Of a DNA stretch of 64,000 nt, positions 1 through 53,368 are shown one piece after another. The position numbers and the translations under genes are program-made. Under the pieces are notes generated by a model. The model was not told the origin of the DNA. It did not search any database and was given only the letters and a program-made list of their open reading frames with translations. The DNA is from Amorphochlora amoebiformis (taxonomy: Eukaryota > Cercozoa > Chlorarachniophyceae): positions 372,001 through 436,000 of the forward strand of contig BAAHQB010000040.1 in NCBI GenBank assembly GCA_054601695.1. Direction: 5' to 3'. Position 1 is the first letter of the stretch. Each line of letters begins with the position of its first letter.

Positions 1-124
1 TATATATATATATATTTAAATATATATATGTATATATATTTATATATATATATATATATATATGTATATTACATATGTATATACACATATATATTGTTTA
101 TATATTGATAAGTAAGTAGAAGAA
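1..124. repeat. TA array at the left edge
   Basis: Degenerate TA within the intron that follows lectin exon 10 (donor at 126-125). Confidence 0.9.
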
Positions 125-126
125 AC

Positions 127-9000
<8,874 letters not shown>

Positions 9001-9640
9001 GCACAAAACTCTTGAGGTTGCAACCCTAAAACTGAGTATAAATGGGTGAAGAAAACAGTGGAAAAATAGGTGGGTATACAGACAGCACCAGGGAACAATG
9101 TGGCACCTTCAGTCGTCGGGGATGTCGCGCTGACTTAACATCGCCTTAACCATGATACGTAGGATTAGAGGAAACGTTCTGGTAACGGCGTAAGTCCGCG
9201 TCACGCACAGACATCGCAAGTTGCAAGTTAACTTGCAATAGAGGAAAATTTCCACCTTAAAAAAAATGTTGTTGTTCTTTCCGAAGACAACATAATAATC
9301 CTGGTGAAGGTTCGTTGTTCTCCCCAAAGAAAACATAATCCTGGTGAAGGTTGAAAAATCTTAGGACAAATAAGCCTCATTCGAAGACTGGACTATTCGA
9401 AGTCCATTGAATTTATATTGCTAGTTTCGGAACAACTGCAGGATACTGCGCCCGGGGCGGTTCGGTGTATCGTTGAATCCGAATTTTTATCATTTTCAGT
9501 TGCCGAAATAATCGTTCTGCGAAATATTGTCGGCGAATTTGTCGCTGACCACAAATTCGCTAGTATCCAAGGGTGTCGGCAAGACTGTGGGAGAGGTTTC
9601 TGGACATAATGGTTTTCGTAGTGTATTGTTTGTTCGTCCT
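9001..9640. promoter_or_regulatory. Upstream region of the lectin gene
   Basis: Balanced-composition sequence directly upstream of the lectin ATG (gene runs leftward). It holds a perfect 18-bp palindrome at 9221-9238 (TTGCAAGTTAACTTGCAA) and two tandem copies of a 39-42 bp unit at 9271-9312 and 9314-9352 (shared core ATCCTGGTGAAGGTT). Location makes a promoter role likely, but no known factor site is recognised. Confidence 0.4.
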
Positions 9641-9676
9641 TACAAACACATTATCCATTTACATAAATATATATCA

Positions 9677-9736
<60 letters not shown>

Positions 9737-9740
9737 ATAT

Positions 9741-9771
<31 letters not shown>

Positions 9772-9814
9772 TATAAATTTATAATACATATACATATATA
9801 CACATATATATATA

Positions 9815-9852
<38 letters not shown>

Positions 9853-10045
9853 GCATATATTGTAAAATGCATATATTTTAATAAAATATACTAATATGCA
9901 AAAATATATACATCACATTTGAATGAATAATATCGTAGAGCTAACATTGTAATCGTGTTGCATTTATAGATGTTTGTTACATCAATAATATTATACACTC
10001 AAACATATTTTAATTTCATAATTTCATAATACTCTAATATATAAT

Positions 10046-10110
<65 letters not shown>

Positions 10111-10279
10111 GTATAATATTATATATTATGTACAATGATTATGATATTATATATATATATATTCATATATTATATATCTTTATATAATAATTGTATATTA
10201 TATGTATATATATATATATATTATATACAATATTATACATATACGTAATTATAATATTATATAATTATAACCATATTTA

Positions 10280-10339
<60 letters not shown>

Positions 10340-10366
10340 CAATATTATACATGTAATCATAGTATA

Positions 10367-10397
<31 letters not shown>

Positions 10398-10579
10398 CAT
10401 ATATGTATATATATATATATATATGTATCATGATATATAATACCATTATACATACTATGATATACACATATACACATATATATATAATGTTACATATGTA
10501 CATAATATTACACATGCATATATATATACATATAATATTGTACATACATTATTATTTTTATTATTATTCATATTATTAT

Positions 10580-10616
<37 letters not shown>

Positions 10617-10625
10617 GCCAATCGG

Positions 10626-10690
<65 letters not shown>

Positions 10691-10906
10691 TTATATATAT
10701 ATGTATGTATACTATATATATATATATATATTGATACATATATACATATATATATATATATAAATATATATATACGTTATAAATGTACATATAGAATATA
10801 TTGTATATGTAAATATATATATATATATGTATATATATGTAGATATGTATGTAATACTGTATACACACACACATATAAATATGCATATATATATAATGCT
10901 AATACG

Positions 10907-10950
<44 letters not shown>

Positions 10951-10987
10951 TATAGTCATAAATATACTAGCATATATACATATATAC

Positions 10988-11021
<34 letters not shown>

Positions 11022-11097
11022 ATTATATGTAACTATAAACAATAACTTAGTATATCCTAGATATCATAGTATTATACATGTACTATATATACATACA

Positions 11098-11156
<59 letters not shown>

Positions 11157-11272
11157 TAGTATATCATAGTATTATACATGTACTATTTAGGTATATATAT
11201 ATATTTATATGGTTATATTATATGGTAAACATATAAACATTAAACTTAGTATCTCATATTATACATGTGCTA

Positions 11273-11316
<44 letters not shown>

Positions 11317-11370
11317 TATGATATATATATATATATACATATATGTATATATATATATATGTATACTATG
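9641..11370. repeat. TA-rich intergenic region
   Basis: Degenerate TA arrays with ATT/TAT patches between the lectin and TLDc genes. AAATATGTTTGAG-like unique sequence lies at 9860-10040. No gene seen. Confidence 0.8.
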
Positions 11371-12058
11371 AATCTATGAGCATCGGTATATACAGATTCT
11401 AGTATTTCATTAATAGACTCATTATTATATACCGTAACTAGACTAATGAATGATATGAACGACACCATCGATCATATAATATGACTCATATTGTATATCC
11501 GATAAATATACATGTGGTGATCACATTTAGACCAGTTAGACTTGAAATCATAGTGACTCTGATAAACTCTAGACTTATGATCACTTATCTTCACGATCCT
11601 TACACGTTATCATATCATGAGATAATATTTGTTCTTATTCAAATTTAATTATAATAGTAGTAGTCCGATGTGATCATGGTCTAGTGGTGCTCACTATATA
11701 TTGTTATGGTAAATCTAGGTAATAGACACTCTCTAGACTCTAGTTATATTAACTTATATATATATACTAGATACTGGATCTCCTTCTAGTGTAGAACTTC
11801 TAGTCTAAGTTCTAGAACTTAGTAATTTACAACCTAGACAACCGTTCGGCTAGTTTGGAGTCACAATTATTAATTCGGAACTCTTACTCTGCTTTAATCT
11901 AAATCTACTCAGTCGGCTTACACTAATCTAGTAATGTGCCAGGCTCGGAAATTATTGAAATAATACAAGGTTGAGTACTAATAGCAGCTCAGAAACTGGT
12001 ACGCCAACAACATGAAAGTCCAGAATGTGGGGTATAGACCAGATTGACGATTGCTCTA
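11371..12058. other. CTAG-rich island, no gene
   Basis: Mixed sequence downstream of the TLDc stop codon (12059-12061), dense in CTAG, TCTAGA and AGTTCTAG-like words (for example 11720-11860). Stops occur in all frames. It may include the TLDc 3' untranslated region near 12000-12058. Confidence 0.45.
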
Positions 12059-12647
12059 TTAACCATTGAAGTTTAAAACCCATTGATTCCTCTCCTTGAT
12101 CTTATACACCAGAATCTCCTTCGGGGAAGAGAAGTTGTATCCTGATGTGTGGAAGCATTAACAAATGAACTCAAATGGTCGAGTAGTTTCCACACGCACT
12201 GACATGGAACAGATACAACCACACATCCGCACCAAAAACACAAGATACACTCTCTCAGACACACCCACCTCCTGCCAGAAAGTTCCTATTGTTGATCCCA
12301 GAGACGCTTGAGGTGTCGTAAGTGTTGCCGAGGTTTGAATAGTTTGACCCTCCACCACCAAGGTAGATACAGAAGTCGTGGCCTCCTCCGAACGCAAAGT
12401 AGTTGCTGTACGCGTACTGAAAGCCACACTCGTCAGTCTTCATTGTATACCTCTTTTTGGGTTTTAATTTCGGTCAGATTTTTGATTTACCGTGGCGTTA
12501 GTTCCATTTGTCTTGATAGGAAACTTGACGACTCCCTTTCCGCTCGAGTTCCGCAAGCTGAACACGAAGGCCTGCGAGTCATTCACATATGACCCGCCCT
12601 GGTTGTTGAACCCAACTTTGGTCATGCCTAAGCGTTCAATTACGTCT

Positions 12648-12701
<54 letters not shown>

Positions 12702-12862
12702 TCATATCAGTATTCATATGTATATATACATATACATACCTATATATATATATATATATATGTTTATAGTATTATTCACACATATATTTTTAAATGTTGT
12801 ATATATATACACGTACATACATAAATATATATATTATATATTATATATTATATATATATTTT

Positions 12863-12902
<40 letters not shown>

Positions 12903-13044
12903 ATATACACATTACATCTTTATGCACACTTTTATGTATTTATATGTTTTATTAATATATATATATATATGTGTGTGTGTGTTTGTGTGTGTATAAGTAC
13001 ACTTATATATATATACATATATATATATGTATGTATACTTATAG

Positions 13045-13091
<47 letters not shown>

Positions 13092-13733
13092 CATGTATGC
13101 GCTTGTATATGTAAGTATGACACTAACAGAGCACACATTGGGAAGTATAATGAGGGGGGAACGTTCGACACACCTCCGAAGAGGAAGCGCTGGTTGAGCT
13201 TGATGAAAACTGCGACTGCGCCTTTTCCGCAGACCTTTGCTGAGAACGAGCTAAAATTGTCCCCGTCCCTCGATTTCTTGTATAAGAGGCGGCCAAATGT
13301 GATATTCTTGAAGATCTTGCGGAATCCAGCAATCTCCGGGACTGTTAGCCTTAAGGATCCGTAGATCAACGGCTCAATCTTGCCTGCCAGCCTAAAGTGG
13401 ACACCGAAGAACAATAGGTATGCATATCACAAACAAATATAACTGGTGTCAAAGAGACCCTAAACCCTTGAGTCGCTCTCTATGTTGATAAGGCTTATAT
13501 GCCACATCAATATCCACTCTTATTCACATGCATAGCTAACAAATAAACACACTCTCTTATTCACATGCATAACTAACAAATAAACACACTTTAAACATAT
13601 TTATATTTAGTTATGTACATACTAAAAATATGAATATATATATATATGTGTATATATGTATCACAATCAAATACAATGTACAACACATGTATTAATATAT
13701 ACACATCATATATATGTGTGTATATACATTTTT

Positions 13734-13800
<67 letters not shown>

Positions 13801-14441
13801 ATATATATAAATAAATATGTTTACATATAATATATATTTACACATATATATTATATATTTATATCTATATTTCATGCGAAATGTAGAAAATCGTAAATAT
13901 TATTCAGCACCGCACCCTGTTTTGAGGTCCCTCATCTTCTTGAGCACGTCCGTCCAGCCAAATAATCGTGCCTGAAAGTGATAGATCTTTTCCAAGCCGC
14001 TGTCCTCGAACTCTGATAACAGACCGCCGACATCTGCCACGCTGGTGGGCACTCCCTTGATGTCTTCGTCTAGCTCCTTTAGATCTTCCTTGCCCTCACT
14101 GGTCTGTATGATTTATGGGGTCAGATGTGCATATAGCACATGCGAGTTGAAAGGCCTAACCTGGAGAGTGTCGATAAGCTTTTGAATGGTGGCGAGTGCG
14201 CTCGCCCTCGGAGTGGCGTTTTTTTGGAGGTGGTCGAGCGACAGCTTCAGATCCCTGACCTGTAAACGAAGCTTCTCGATCTCGCTAACCGACACAGGGC
14301 TAAGTGGAAGTGCCCACGATTCTTCGCCATAGCGGTTGAGCTCTACTATGATGAACACACCATCGGTCTTTTGTGGGAACGGGCTTAGTTTCTTGAATCC
14401 ACCGATATTGGCAAGGAACGACTTTGTGTCCTGCAGATATC

Positions 14442-14483
<42 letters not shown>

Positions 14484-14519
14484 TATATATATATAAAAAA
14501 TATATATATATATATATAT

Positions 14520-14556
<37 letters not shown>

Positions 14557-15304
14557 ATACGGTATTGGAATCAAAGTCTGTACATACACATATGTTTCGT
14601 TTAGAAGTGACACCTTGAGTTCGGGGATGATTTCGCCAAACTTGATGTAACATTTGAGGGCGGAGTCGCTTTTACCTTTGTATAAGCGTATTCAGTGCCA
14701 AAAGAGGAATGCACACGTAAGGTTTGATGTACCATCCTCGTGCAGCTTTAGGGAGTCCGTAAGCATATTAAAAAAGTGGATAGGTTTTCCTGTAAATTGA
14801 TAATCTTAATTCCAATGTTGGTGCGAACAAGGGATTTTTTTGACCTTGAAATCCAAGAGCCTTGAGGTCGCCCATCTCAAAGTTGCGCCCGAACTTGTCG
14901 TGCGTCACTGTCCAGAAACACATTCATGTATGTTACAATACCATCAGGATAACAAACTCTTCCCAAAAAGAGAAAGTAGGCAAGAGAACCTTTGTTGATG
15001 ACCTCAACAACAAGCAAGCGCTCTGTAAGGGTGGCCTGTATGTTTAGGGTCTCTTCGTTGCCCTGGTCATTGGGAACCTTAACGTCCACCGCCGTGCGGT
15101 TGAAGAGGGATTTCGTCGAGTCAGAGTCCACTGCATCATTTTTATTACCATTATCAGCAGGACCCTGGGGGGAGGAAGGTGAGGGCGGTCAGGGCATGGG
15201 TTGCTTACTTTCGATTGTGTTGGATACTGCCCCGAACGTTCCGAGAGGGATCGACTTCGGATTTGTCCGGGATTTTGCACGTCAACACCGGTAAATATAA
15301 TTTT
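12059..15304 (-). CDS. TLDc-domain protein (start codon not found)
   Basis: Eleven exons on the minus strand join with matching phases into 510 codons plus stop: 15209-15304, 14990-15164, 14845-14907, 14733-14789, 14614-14675, 14161-14430, 13916-14103, 13174-13391, 12491-12627, 12269-12452 and 12059-12141. The C-terminal 200 residues form a TLDc domain: [61 protein letters not shown] and the closing strand [11 protein letters not shown]. Before it lies a charged, probably coiled-coil segment ([20 protein letters not shown]). TLDc proteins are tied to oxidative-stress protection and V-ATPase binding; that role here is inference. The first exon listed is the least certain: no in-frame ATG is visible and an alternative phase-1 join at 15132 is possible. 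Confidence 0.8.
12453..12490 (-). other. 38-nt intron in the TLDc gene
   Basis: Donor ACG|GTAAAT and acceptor CAAAAAG|AGG. Without its removal the frame meets TAA after NQKSDRN. Removing 38 nt joins TNGTNAT to [16 protein letters not shown] and keeps the TLDc core intact, so this very short intron is well supported. Confidence 0.7.
12630..13172. repeat. TA-rich intron of the TLDc gene
   Basis: Lies between exons ending RFLFGG and starting MTKVGF. TA arrays at 12650-12690 and 13045-13090, with TG runs at 12970-12992. Confidence 0.8.
13394..13915. repeat. TA-rich intron of the TLDc gene with a duplicated unit
   Basis: TA arrays at 13738-13800. A direct repeat, CACTCTCTTATTCACATGCA then AACTAACAAATAAACACACT-like, occurs at about 13515-13552 and 13552-13590. 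Confidence 0.7.
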
Positions 15305-16451
15305 CTAAAAAAGCGGCTTAGGATCTCCTAAATTACTACCATTAAAGGTTTGGATATGACTGTTTTATTAAAGGTTACAAAGTGACGTCCAGACGAGGTC
15401 GGAATGGAGGACCTGGACTCCTGGAGGCTGGAGCCAGGCTGGAGGTGCCACCATCTGAACACGATGGATTCGGACCTGAATCTACAAACTCATAGAATCT
15501 AGTTATGATTTCATCAAGATAATCATCAAAAGTGAGATCAGATCATCTAGCTCATGTCTCAGTATTCAGTACCGTGACTCCAGTTAATTAGATACGTTCT
15601 GCCAACCGTGTAGAGCTGTGCAGGCTGTGCGTCGAACAGATACTGTACTTGCTACTTGTCGTACTGTCTGCTGAGTACCGACTATGGTGACCGGATATCA
15701 AACGGTTTACTGTTCTCCGAGTACAGCCTACGGTGCAGTAGTACATAGCTGACATTGGATTACCGACAAGTACTGAGAGCTCATTGGATTTGTTACTGTA
15801 TATTACATTACTGGATTACATTTATATATATATATATATATATATTATATAATATATGTGTATAATATGTATATATATATATATAAATATATGTATATAT
15901 TCTAGTATTATATGTATCGTAGTGTATATATATATGTAAATTTATTTCTAGAGTGTGTTGACTCACTGTTGAGTATTAGTGAGTATTACATATGAGAGTT
16001 CGTTGTACACGACATATTCATGATGGAGTACAGTACGTACAGTACTACCATCATGTACCGTGCACCATTCGCATAATGTTAATGTTAATTACCGCAATAC
16101 TCCAGACTGAGTCCAGAGTCTAGGAGTACTGCGCAGTACTACCAGTACTTATTTTGTATAGAACAACTGACTGCACTCTAGGCACTGATCGGCGGAATGC
16201 GAATTATTTTCTAGATTTTATCGGATATATACTATAACGAAAACTTTACGTCGATCATGCATGCATGCGTGTTGTTATATCTCTATCGTACTGACTCATG
16301 ATCATATATATACTATCTAGATGCTAGATCACGTAGACCTAGTAGACTGAATACAATAATAATGATGATTGTCCGGTAGGACGGGTACTATATATGATAT
16401 GGGTACTATATATGATATTTGTTTCCGCGCTGGTAGCCATGCCCTGAATTC
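15305..16451. other. Intergenic region with a CTAG/GTAC-rich island
   Basis: Between the TLDc 5' end and the 3' end of the next minus-strand gene. 15305-15480 could hold the missing first TLDc exon. 15480-16350 is rich in CTAG, GTAC, GTACT and ATGCATGC-like palindromic words with stops in all frames. No gene supported. Confidence 0.45.
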
Positions 16452-23260
<6,809 letters not shown>

Positions 23261-23817
23261 GCGGCCAGATCGATAGCCTTCGAAATTCCTGGATTGCGAT
23301 TTCCAAAACCGTGATTCCACTGGATGCGGCTGGAGATTGCTATCTCCCAGGTTGGCTATCCGAAGATAGAGTGGTGTTTATCTTAACAGGGTATTAATAA
23401 TCTTAACAACTTCAAGAAAAATAGATGTATCAACCAAACACTCAGACACGTGTTCATATGTACCCCCTACACTCATGTATTATCGAGAATATGCCTAAAG
23501 CAATATACCAGACACCGATTCCATTTTTCATCATAAATTATACGATAACACCCAATGATCAAGAGGCTACGTGTTTACGCTCCAATATCCGTTTGTATCC
23601 GTTTCTGGCAGATTCATCCATGACCAGCCAGCATCCAAGCGGTGGAAAATCCCACAATCCGCCCAACAACAGTTGTTTGACCTGTTGAGTTGTCAACGTC
23701 GCCTTTCGACCGATAAACAGACCCTTTCGAACTACAGCTACATCCCCCTCCCACCCACGAAGCAACCACTCGCTCGAGACATTTCTCTACAACCTTGCTT
23801 ATCAATCATAAACCAAA
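23261..23817. promoter_or_regulatory. Shared upstream region of two divergent genes
   Basis: 557 bp between the ATG at 23260 (leftward gene) and the ATG at 23818 (rightward gene). It is free of TA arrays and of convincing reading frames. A bidirectional promoter is inferred from position only. Confidence 0.45.
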
Positions 23818-32462
<8,645 letters not shown>

Positions 32463-32649
32463 TACAACTTTTTCCCGTTTCTTCTTTTTTTCTTTCTTGT
32501 TTTCATTTTTTTTTTTTCTTAATTTCCCGCTTTTTTTGAGGTCGCTTTCTGATCCTCTTTTAAGTGGGTTGGGTGAGTGGACGGTTGGATCTCACGCTTG
32601 TCTCTTCTCTGCTCGCTCCGTACTGGCGTGCTGCGTAAGACTTTCGAAA
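32463..32649 (+). other. Pyrimidine-rich 3' flank of the plus-strand membrane gene
   Basis: T-rich sequence follows the TAA at 32460-32462, with poly-T runs at 32482-32520. It may be 3' untranslated region. Confidence 0.4.
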
Positions 32650-32677
32650 ATGACGCTGAAAAGGATATCGGTGACAC

Positions 32678-33059
32678 ATGGAGCTCGAAACACTGCCATT
32701 TGCACTGTTCATAAGGATCGTCAACACGAGTCTCCCATTGGCGGCGTGTGCATGTTGTACGCGTTGCGTCATCCACCAGCCTTCTCCAACACGGTACGAA
32801 AAAAATCTCCAAAAGACCGCCAAATTCGGAGATGCGCTACGCAAGCGCGCTTTTTTCCGTTTTTTTTTTCTCATTCTTGCTCTGTTGTCGTTACATTTGT
32901 ATGTATGTATCCTTTTGTTGAATGTGTTTCTACTTGTTTTTCATATTTGTTTTCGTTTTTTATTTGTAAGTCAGTATCCAAATGTCGTGGTTTATTTTCT
33001 ACCTCAAATAATAATACATACATATACTACATACATATATATATGCACATGAATATATT

Positions 33060-33142
<83 letters not shown>

Positions 33143-33284
33143 ACATACATATTTCATATATGTCGGTTAATACTTAGTAAGTTTGGCATTACAGTGGTTA
33201 TCTGCGGCAGAAACTTATCTTACAGTTGTACTCAGTGAGTTGTATCCCTGATCAGTGGTTCAAAAAATTCGTAAATGCGAAAAA
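32678..33284 (+). CDS. Two possible exons of an unknown plus-strand gene
   Basis: Exon 32678-32793 starts MELETLPFALFIRIV and ends at donor CACG|GTACGA in phase 2. Exon 33195-33284 follows acceptor ATTACAG in phase 2, reads GYLRQKLILQLYSVS then CIPDQWFKKFVNAK, and ends at the strong donor AAAAA|GTAAGT. The second exon looks convincingly coding. The first is uncertain because a different frame from the ATG at 32650 is also open. It may be the 5' end of the scramblase gene or a separate gene. No family recognised. Confidence 0.35.
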
Positions 33285-34915
33285 GTAAGTGATACTATAT
33301 TTATTTATTCAATCTTAGTGATGTATTATTGCTCATATGGATGATTACGTCCTTTCAGTCCTAATAATGCATTAGTAATGTTACGACGGTGGCACCTATT
33401 TTTAAAACTAGGCCACTACTACTAATAGCTATATGCTATCTAGACTTTTCTATGATAATTTATAGCCGACTATAGCTGGACACATATGTGTACACGTGTG
33501 TGTGTGTGATACGCAAAAGATTAGAGTTACGAATACTGAATCTGGTTCAATTTATGACATAGGCCAGTCTAGACTGAGGCATGATCCACATCATGGATGA
33601 ATAAATTTCATCCGATTATGATAAATTGAATCGAAAAACATGCGCACTGCGCATCCCTACGTATATATCATATATGTATTGGTGAGTCAATAAAAATTTC
33701 GAACTAATGTAGTCTGAGCACGTACGTAATAGTGTAGACCCGTACACCGTGTCATACGTATCTAACGTGTACACACTAGATGTATATCAACGTGTACGTC
33801 AGCACATGTCTGCAACACTAGATTCGTAGATGTACTGAAATCTAGATGCGGATACACCATACATACGTACGTTACGTAGTTACAGTACGTACACGTACAT
33901 ACGTCCGTGTACTCATACATACACGCGTACGCCTGAGTCACTAGTACGTACGTATTGCATGTATACGAAGCAGTGTTATATACTTGTATGCGTAAATGAT
34001 ATCATAGTACTAGTAAGTACGTATCCTGTACACAATCAGGGTACATTGTATAACTAAATACAACCTAGTAACTAGTAGTAAGTACGTATCATGTGTACAA
34101 TCAGGGTACATTGTATAACTAACTACAACCTTCGTCATCGTTCATTTAAACTAATACGTATACGTACGATCACAACTTACTATACTTATAGATCAATCAA
34201 TGGCGCTAATATTATTTAATTACTATGCGCACAGCTGCATTGTGTATGTAAGTACATCATACGGTATACGAACCGATCATGGGTAGTCTACTGAGGGCTG
34301 CTAGAATTAACATTTTATACAATGTAGGGCCTAGCACTAGTAGTGTCTAGATGTAATGCACAGATAGCCTATAATACAGTCTATGTATGTGTAGAACTTT
34401 CCGATTTTTTTCCCTTTTTCCAACCAAGTGAACGGTTAAGTTACGCTAATGACGAGACAAGAACTACTGTACAACTAAAGTAACTTTCACGACTGTAGTC
34501 TAGAATCTCTAGATCTAACACTCATAGAAGTTACTAGGATAGTGATGTAACACTGATGTTACTTAGTACACTTAAACCGCCAACCCTCTAGACCCTTGGT
34601 ATTTATCACCTAAGACATATTTGCGAACTATATTATTCTAGTTATTATACGAGTGGCAAATCAACAATCGTTATATAAAGTTCTAAAAAAAGCGCACAAC
34701 CAATACTAAAATGTTTTAGATCTGATGGAAGAGTCGGAAAACCGAATAGTTATTCATATTATGTCGGCGAATTGTCAAAGTTCGGGTCTATCATTAAATG
34801 AACTGAACGGCTACGATACGAAGCGATGATAATTTGAAACACTCGAAGACACCGTCGACGGCGAAGGCAGAGGCGAATCCGACTTCAACCCGGACCAGGA
34901 CTAGATAGAATTCAA
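33285..34915. other. GTAC/ACGT/CTAG-rich island without genes
   Basis: 1.6 kb with no TA arrays and stops in all frames. 33700-34020 is packed with ACGT, GTAC, TACGTA and CTAG words. A direct repeat of 56 bp with 65-bp period lies at 34011-34066 and 34076-34131 (shared core AATCAGGGTACATTGTATAA). Confidence 0.5.
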
Positions 34916-34948
34916 ATCAATATATATATATATGTATATATATACATA

Positions 34949-34979
<31 letters not shown>

Positions 34980-35157
34980 ATGTGTATATATATATATATA
35001 TGTATATATATTGTATATATTATATATGCAGTTATATTGCACAACGTTTGTAGTATATCCATGAATGTCTTTAATCCTATTCACACTATCTGTCTCTAAT
35101 CATATTCACACTATCCGTTCTATTTGTATATATATATATATATGTATGTATATATGA

Positions 35158-35248
<91 letters not shown>

Positions 35249-35255
35249 CGGGTCC
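34916..35255. repeat. TA array
   Basis: TA runs at 34920-35010 and 35165-35246. Confidence 0.9.
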
Positions 35256-35660
35256 GCCGCAAAGGGGACAAGAAGATGCGTAAAAAGAGAGCAATGATCT
35301 AGCAAACACTGGTGACACATCAGGGTGACATATCGCCAGCAATTAAGGACTACGAGAACTAGCTACCAATACTCCGGATCTAATGACTCTAATAGTCCCC
35401 ATGACTAAGAGGTAGATCTCCGGAATCCAAGGAAGACACAGAGAGAAACTGGTCGCTGAGATGACGGGAGAGCAAGGTATCCGGGAGGCTAGAGAGTCCA
35501 GTACTCAACATAGAGAAGAACAACAGTGCGTTCAAGAAAAGGTGTGCCTGTGAGGGTATGAACACGAGAGTAGAGTGTAGATGAGGACGAGGGCATGAGA
35601 GTGAATGGTGTGCAAGGGTCACAGTGTGTGAGTGTGTAGGCGGACATATGGTATGTATTT
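35256..35660. other. Unassigned purine-rich block
   Basis: 400 nt of non-TA, AG-rich sequence between TA arrays. The minus strand is open for about 90 residues ([29 protein letters not shown]), but no splice context or family supports it. Confidence 0.3.
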
Positions 35661-35665
35661 GGTTG

Positions 35666-35792
<127 letters not shown>

Positions 35793-35925
35793 GTCTATGT
35801 GTGTGTATACAATTGTGTTTTTGAAAATTTTGTATATGTGTAGAAAACATATGTAAGTGTATATATAAGAGTTTGGGTTATTCTACGGTTAGGATAATAC
35901 ATACATACACACACATACATACATA

Positions 35926-35973
<48 letters not shown>

Positions 35974-36041
35974 GTTGTGTGTGTGTGCATAATTAAAAAA
36001 ACACGTGTGTATATGTGCACACGCAGATATAATATTACAAG

Positions 36042-36559
36042 GACCTGAGCGTCCGCTTCTTCAGGAGTTGTCAACAACCACGGCGAACACATCACCGAAA
36101 CCCTCCCCGTACGATTTCATGCCCGCCCCTCGAAGCCAGAGGGGTCCGAAGAAGCCTACAGCCGCTCCGAGCAGAAGAAATCCCTCCCGTGTCGGTCATC
36201 AGGCGTCGACGCGCCATCCATCGATGCACCGACAGCTTCCCGCCCTTTCCTTCCCTTTCCTTTTCTTGCGTCATTTTGAAGATTTATAAGGTAATACCTC
36301 CCAAATCCATCCGCAAACATCAATCGAAAAGCGATGCTCCTAGAAAACCACTATTTGAATACCCGGTACTAACCGAATGATTGGTTCCGTGGGTTCCGAC
36401 AGGCTGTCACTGTGACAGGTCACACGTGTGTTTATCGAGCCCCAATCTCAGTGTTCGCCCTGTGGTTCCACACAAGATGCCCCACGAAGTGCGCGAACAT
36501 ACCCCCCCCCCCCTTGTCCCCCCCTTGTCCCCCCAATTTCCAAACCTTGTGATTCGAAA
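36042..36559 (+). CDS. Probable N-terminal exons of the scramblase gene
   Basis: Two candidate exons precede the scramblase core with matching phases: 36042-36290 (after ATTACAAG, ending ATAAG|GTAATA, phase 0-0) and 36419-36559 (after TGTGACAG, ending CGAAA|GTCAGT, phase 0-0). The second is Pro-rich (TYPPPPCPPLVPPISK), as is common ahead of the scramblase fold. The first is open in all three frames, so its frame is unsure. No start codon was found. Confidence 0.4.
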
Positions 36560-36628
36560 GTCAGTTTTGGAGGGAAGAAGTTGTTGTTTCTCGATCAAGC
36601 TGTTGATTGATTGTTGGTGGTCGCGTAG

Positions 36629-52228
<15,600 letters not shown>

Positions 52229-52476
52229 CTAAAATGTCGGGCCATACTACAACTAGTGATGAATATTTCGGCCTGAACTTCCTTAGTATGGGGTCGTAAT
52301 CATTATTTCGGCATGAACTAGTTGTAATGAATATTTCGTTTAGAGTGGAGTCATAATCAATACTAGAATATTCTAGATATTTCGGCCTGAACTTCCTTAG
52401 TATGGGGTCGTACTACATCTATTTACAAATGAATATATATATATATATATATATAATATTGTATATTAACATACAT

Positions 52477-52510
<34 letters not shown>

Positions 52511-52610
52511 AATGTATATATATATATATGTAGATTAACATATATTTATATACATATATATGTATATGATGTTATAAGCGTAATCAATATTTCGGCCTGG
52601 GTTGGATGGG
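52229..52610. repeat. ATTTCGGCCTGAACTTCC repeat after the scramblase stop
   Basis: AATATTTCGGCCTGAACTTC then CTTAGTATGGGGTCGTA occurs at about 52262-52300 and 52376-52415, with shorter forms at 52300, 52332 and 52580. It may be the 3' untranslated region. Confidence 0.8.
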
Positions 52611-53368
52611 CTGATATTGTTGTATACTATGATACGGTTTTCATGTTGTAGATGTTGTATAGATATATACACAGGTACCTAGATACACGCTAGATATACT
52701 CCAGAGTCTGAGTCCAGACCATCTAGAGCCTATATAGCACTTCTCATACTCCAAATACGTATATAGTACTAGTCACGGTAAGATTATTTAGATTATCTAG
52801 ATTATAAATAGTTCGAAGCAATTTGCATTGTATTGACATCATGACGGTTATAATTAAGGAATTTAAACACAGCTAGCTTAGACAGCTGTCGCAGTATTCT
52901 AGACATTATTCAGATTTGCCTGCACATCGGTCAACTTCCTAGACTTCTAGAATCTAGACTTTGGAGTCGAGATCTACAGACTAGAGAGAGTATAAATAGA
53001 TACAGCGTAACTTCGCATGTTACACTAAGTTCTAAAAGTTAAACGTTGCTTGACCGTGATAAAAGACAAATTTGAGCCTTACTTATTAACTAGTTAAAAG
53101 CCTATATACTGATATATTACGAATACCTAGATATATACATCTAAGACGTCTCTAGAGAGACTCTACACTGGAATACAGAGAAAGCTATCAGTACGTGTTT
53201 TCCGTACAACTAGCGAGGTGAGTCACGTGACCGTGCAGGCACGTGGCCGGGACAAGGCCGGGACATGGCGCGGGCACTTGACGGATATTGACATTAAGTG
53301 CCAGCGGGAAGGCTAACGTAAGCCCTTGTAGGCGGTGAGTCTCCCTTGGTTCTGTTATTTATGAGATT

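Noticed and set aside
9418-9609. Plus-strand 63-residue frame
   Set aside because: No ATG at its start, no splice partner and no family resemblance.
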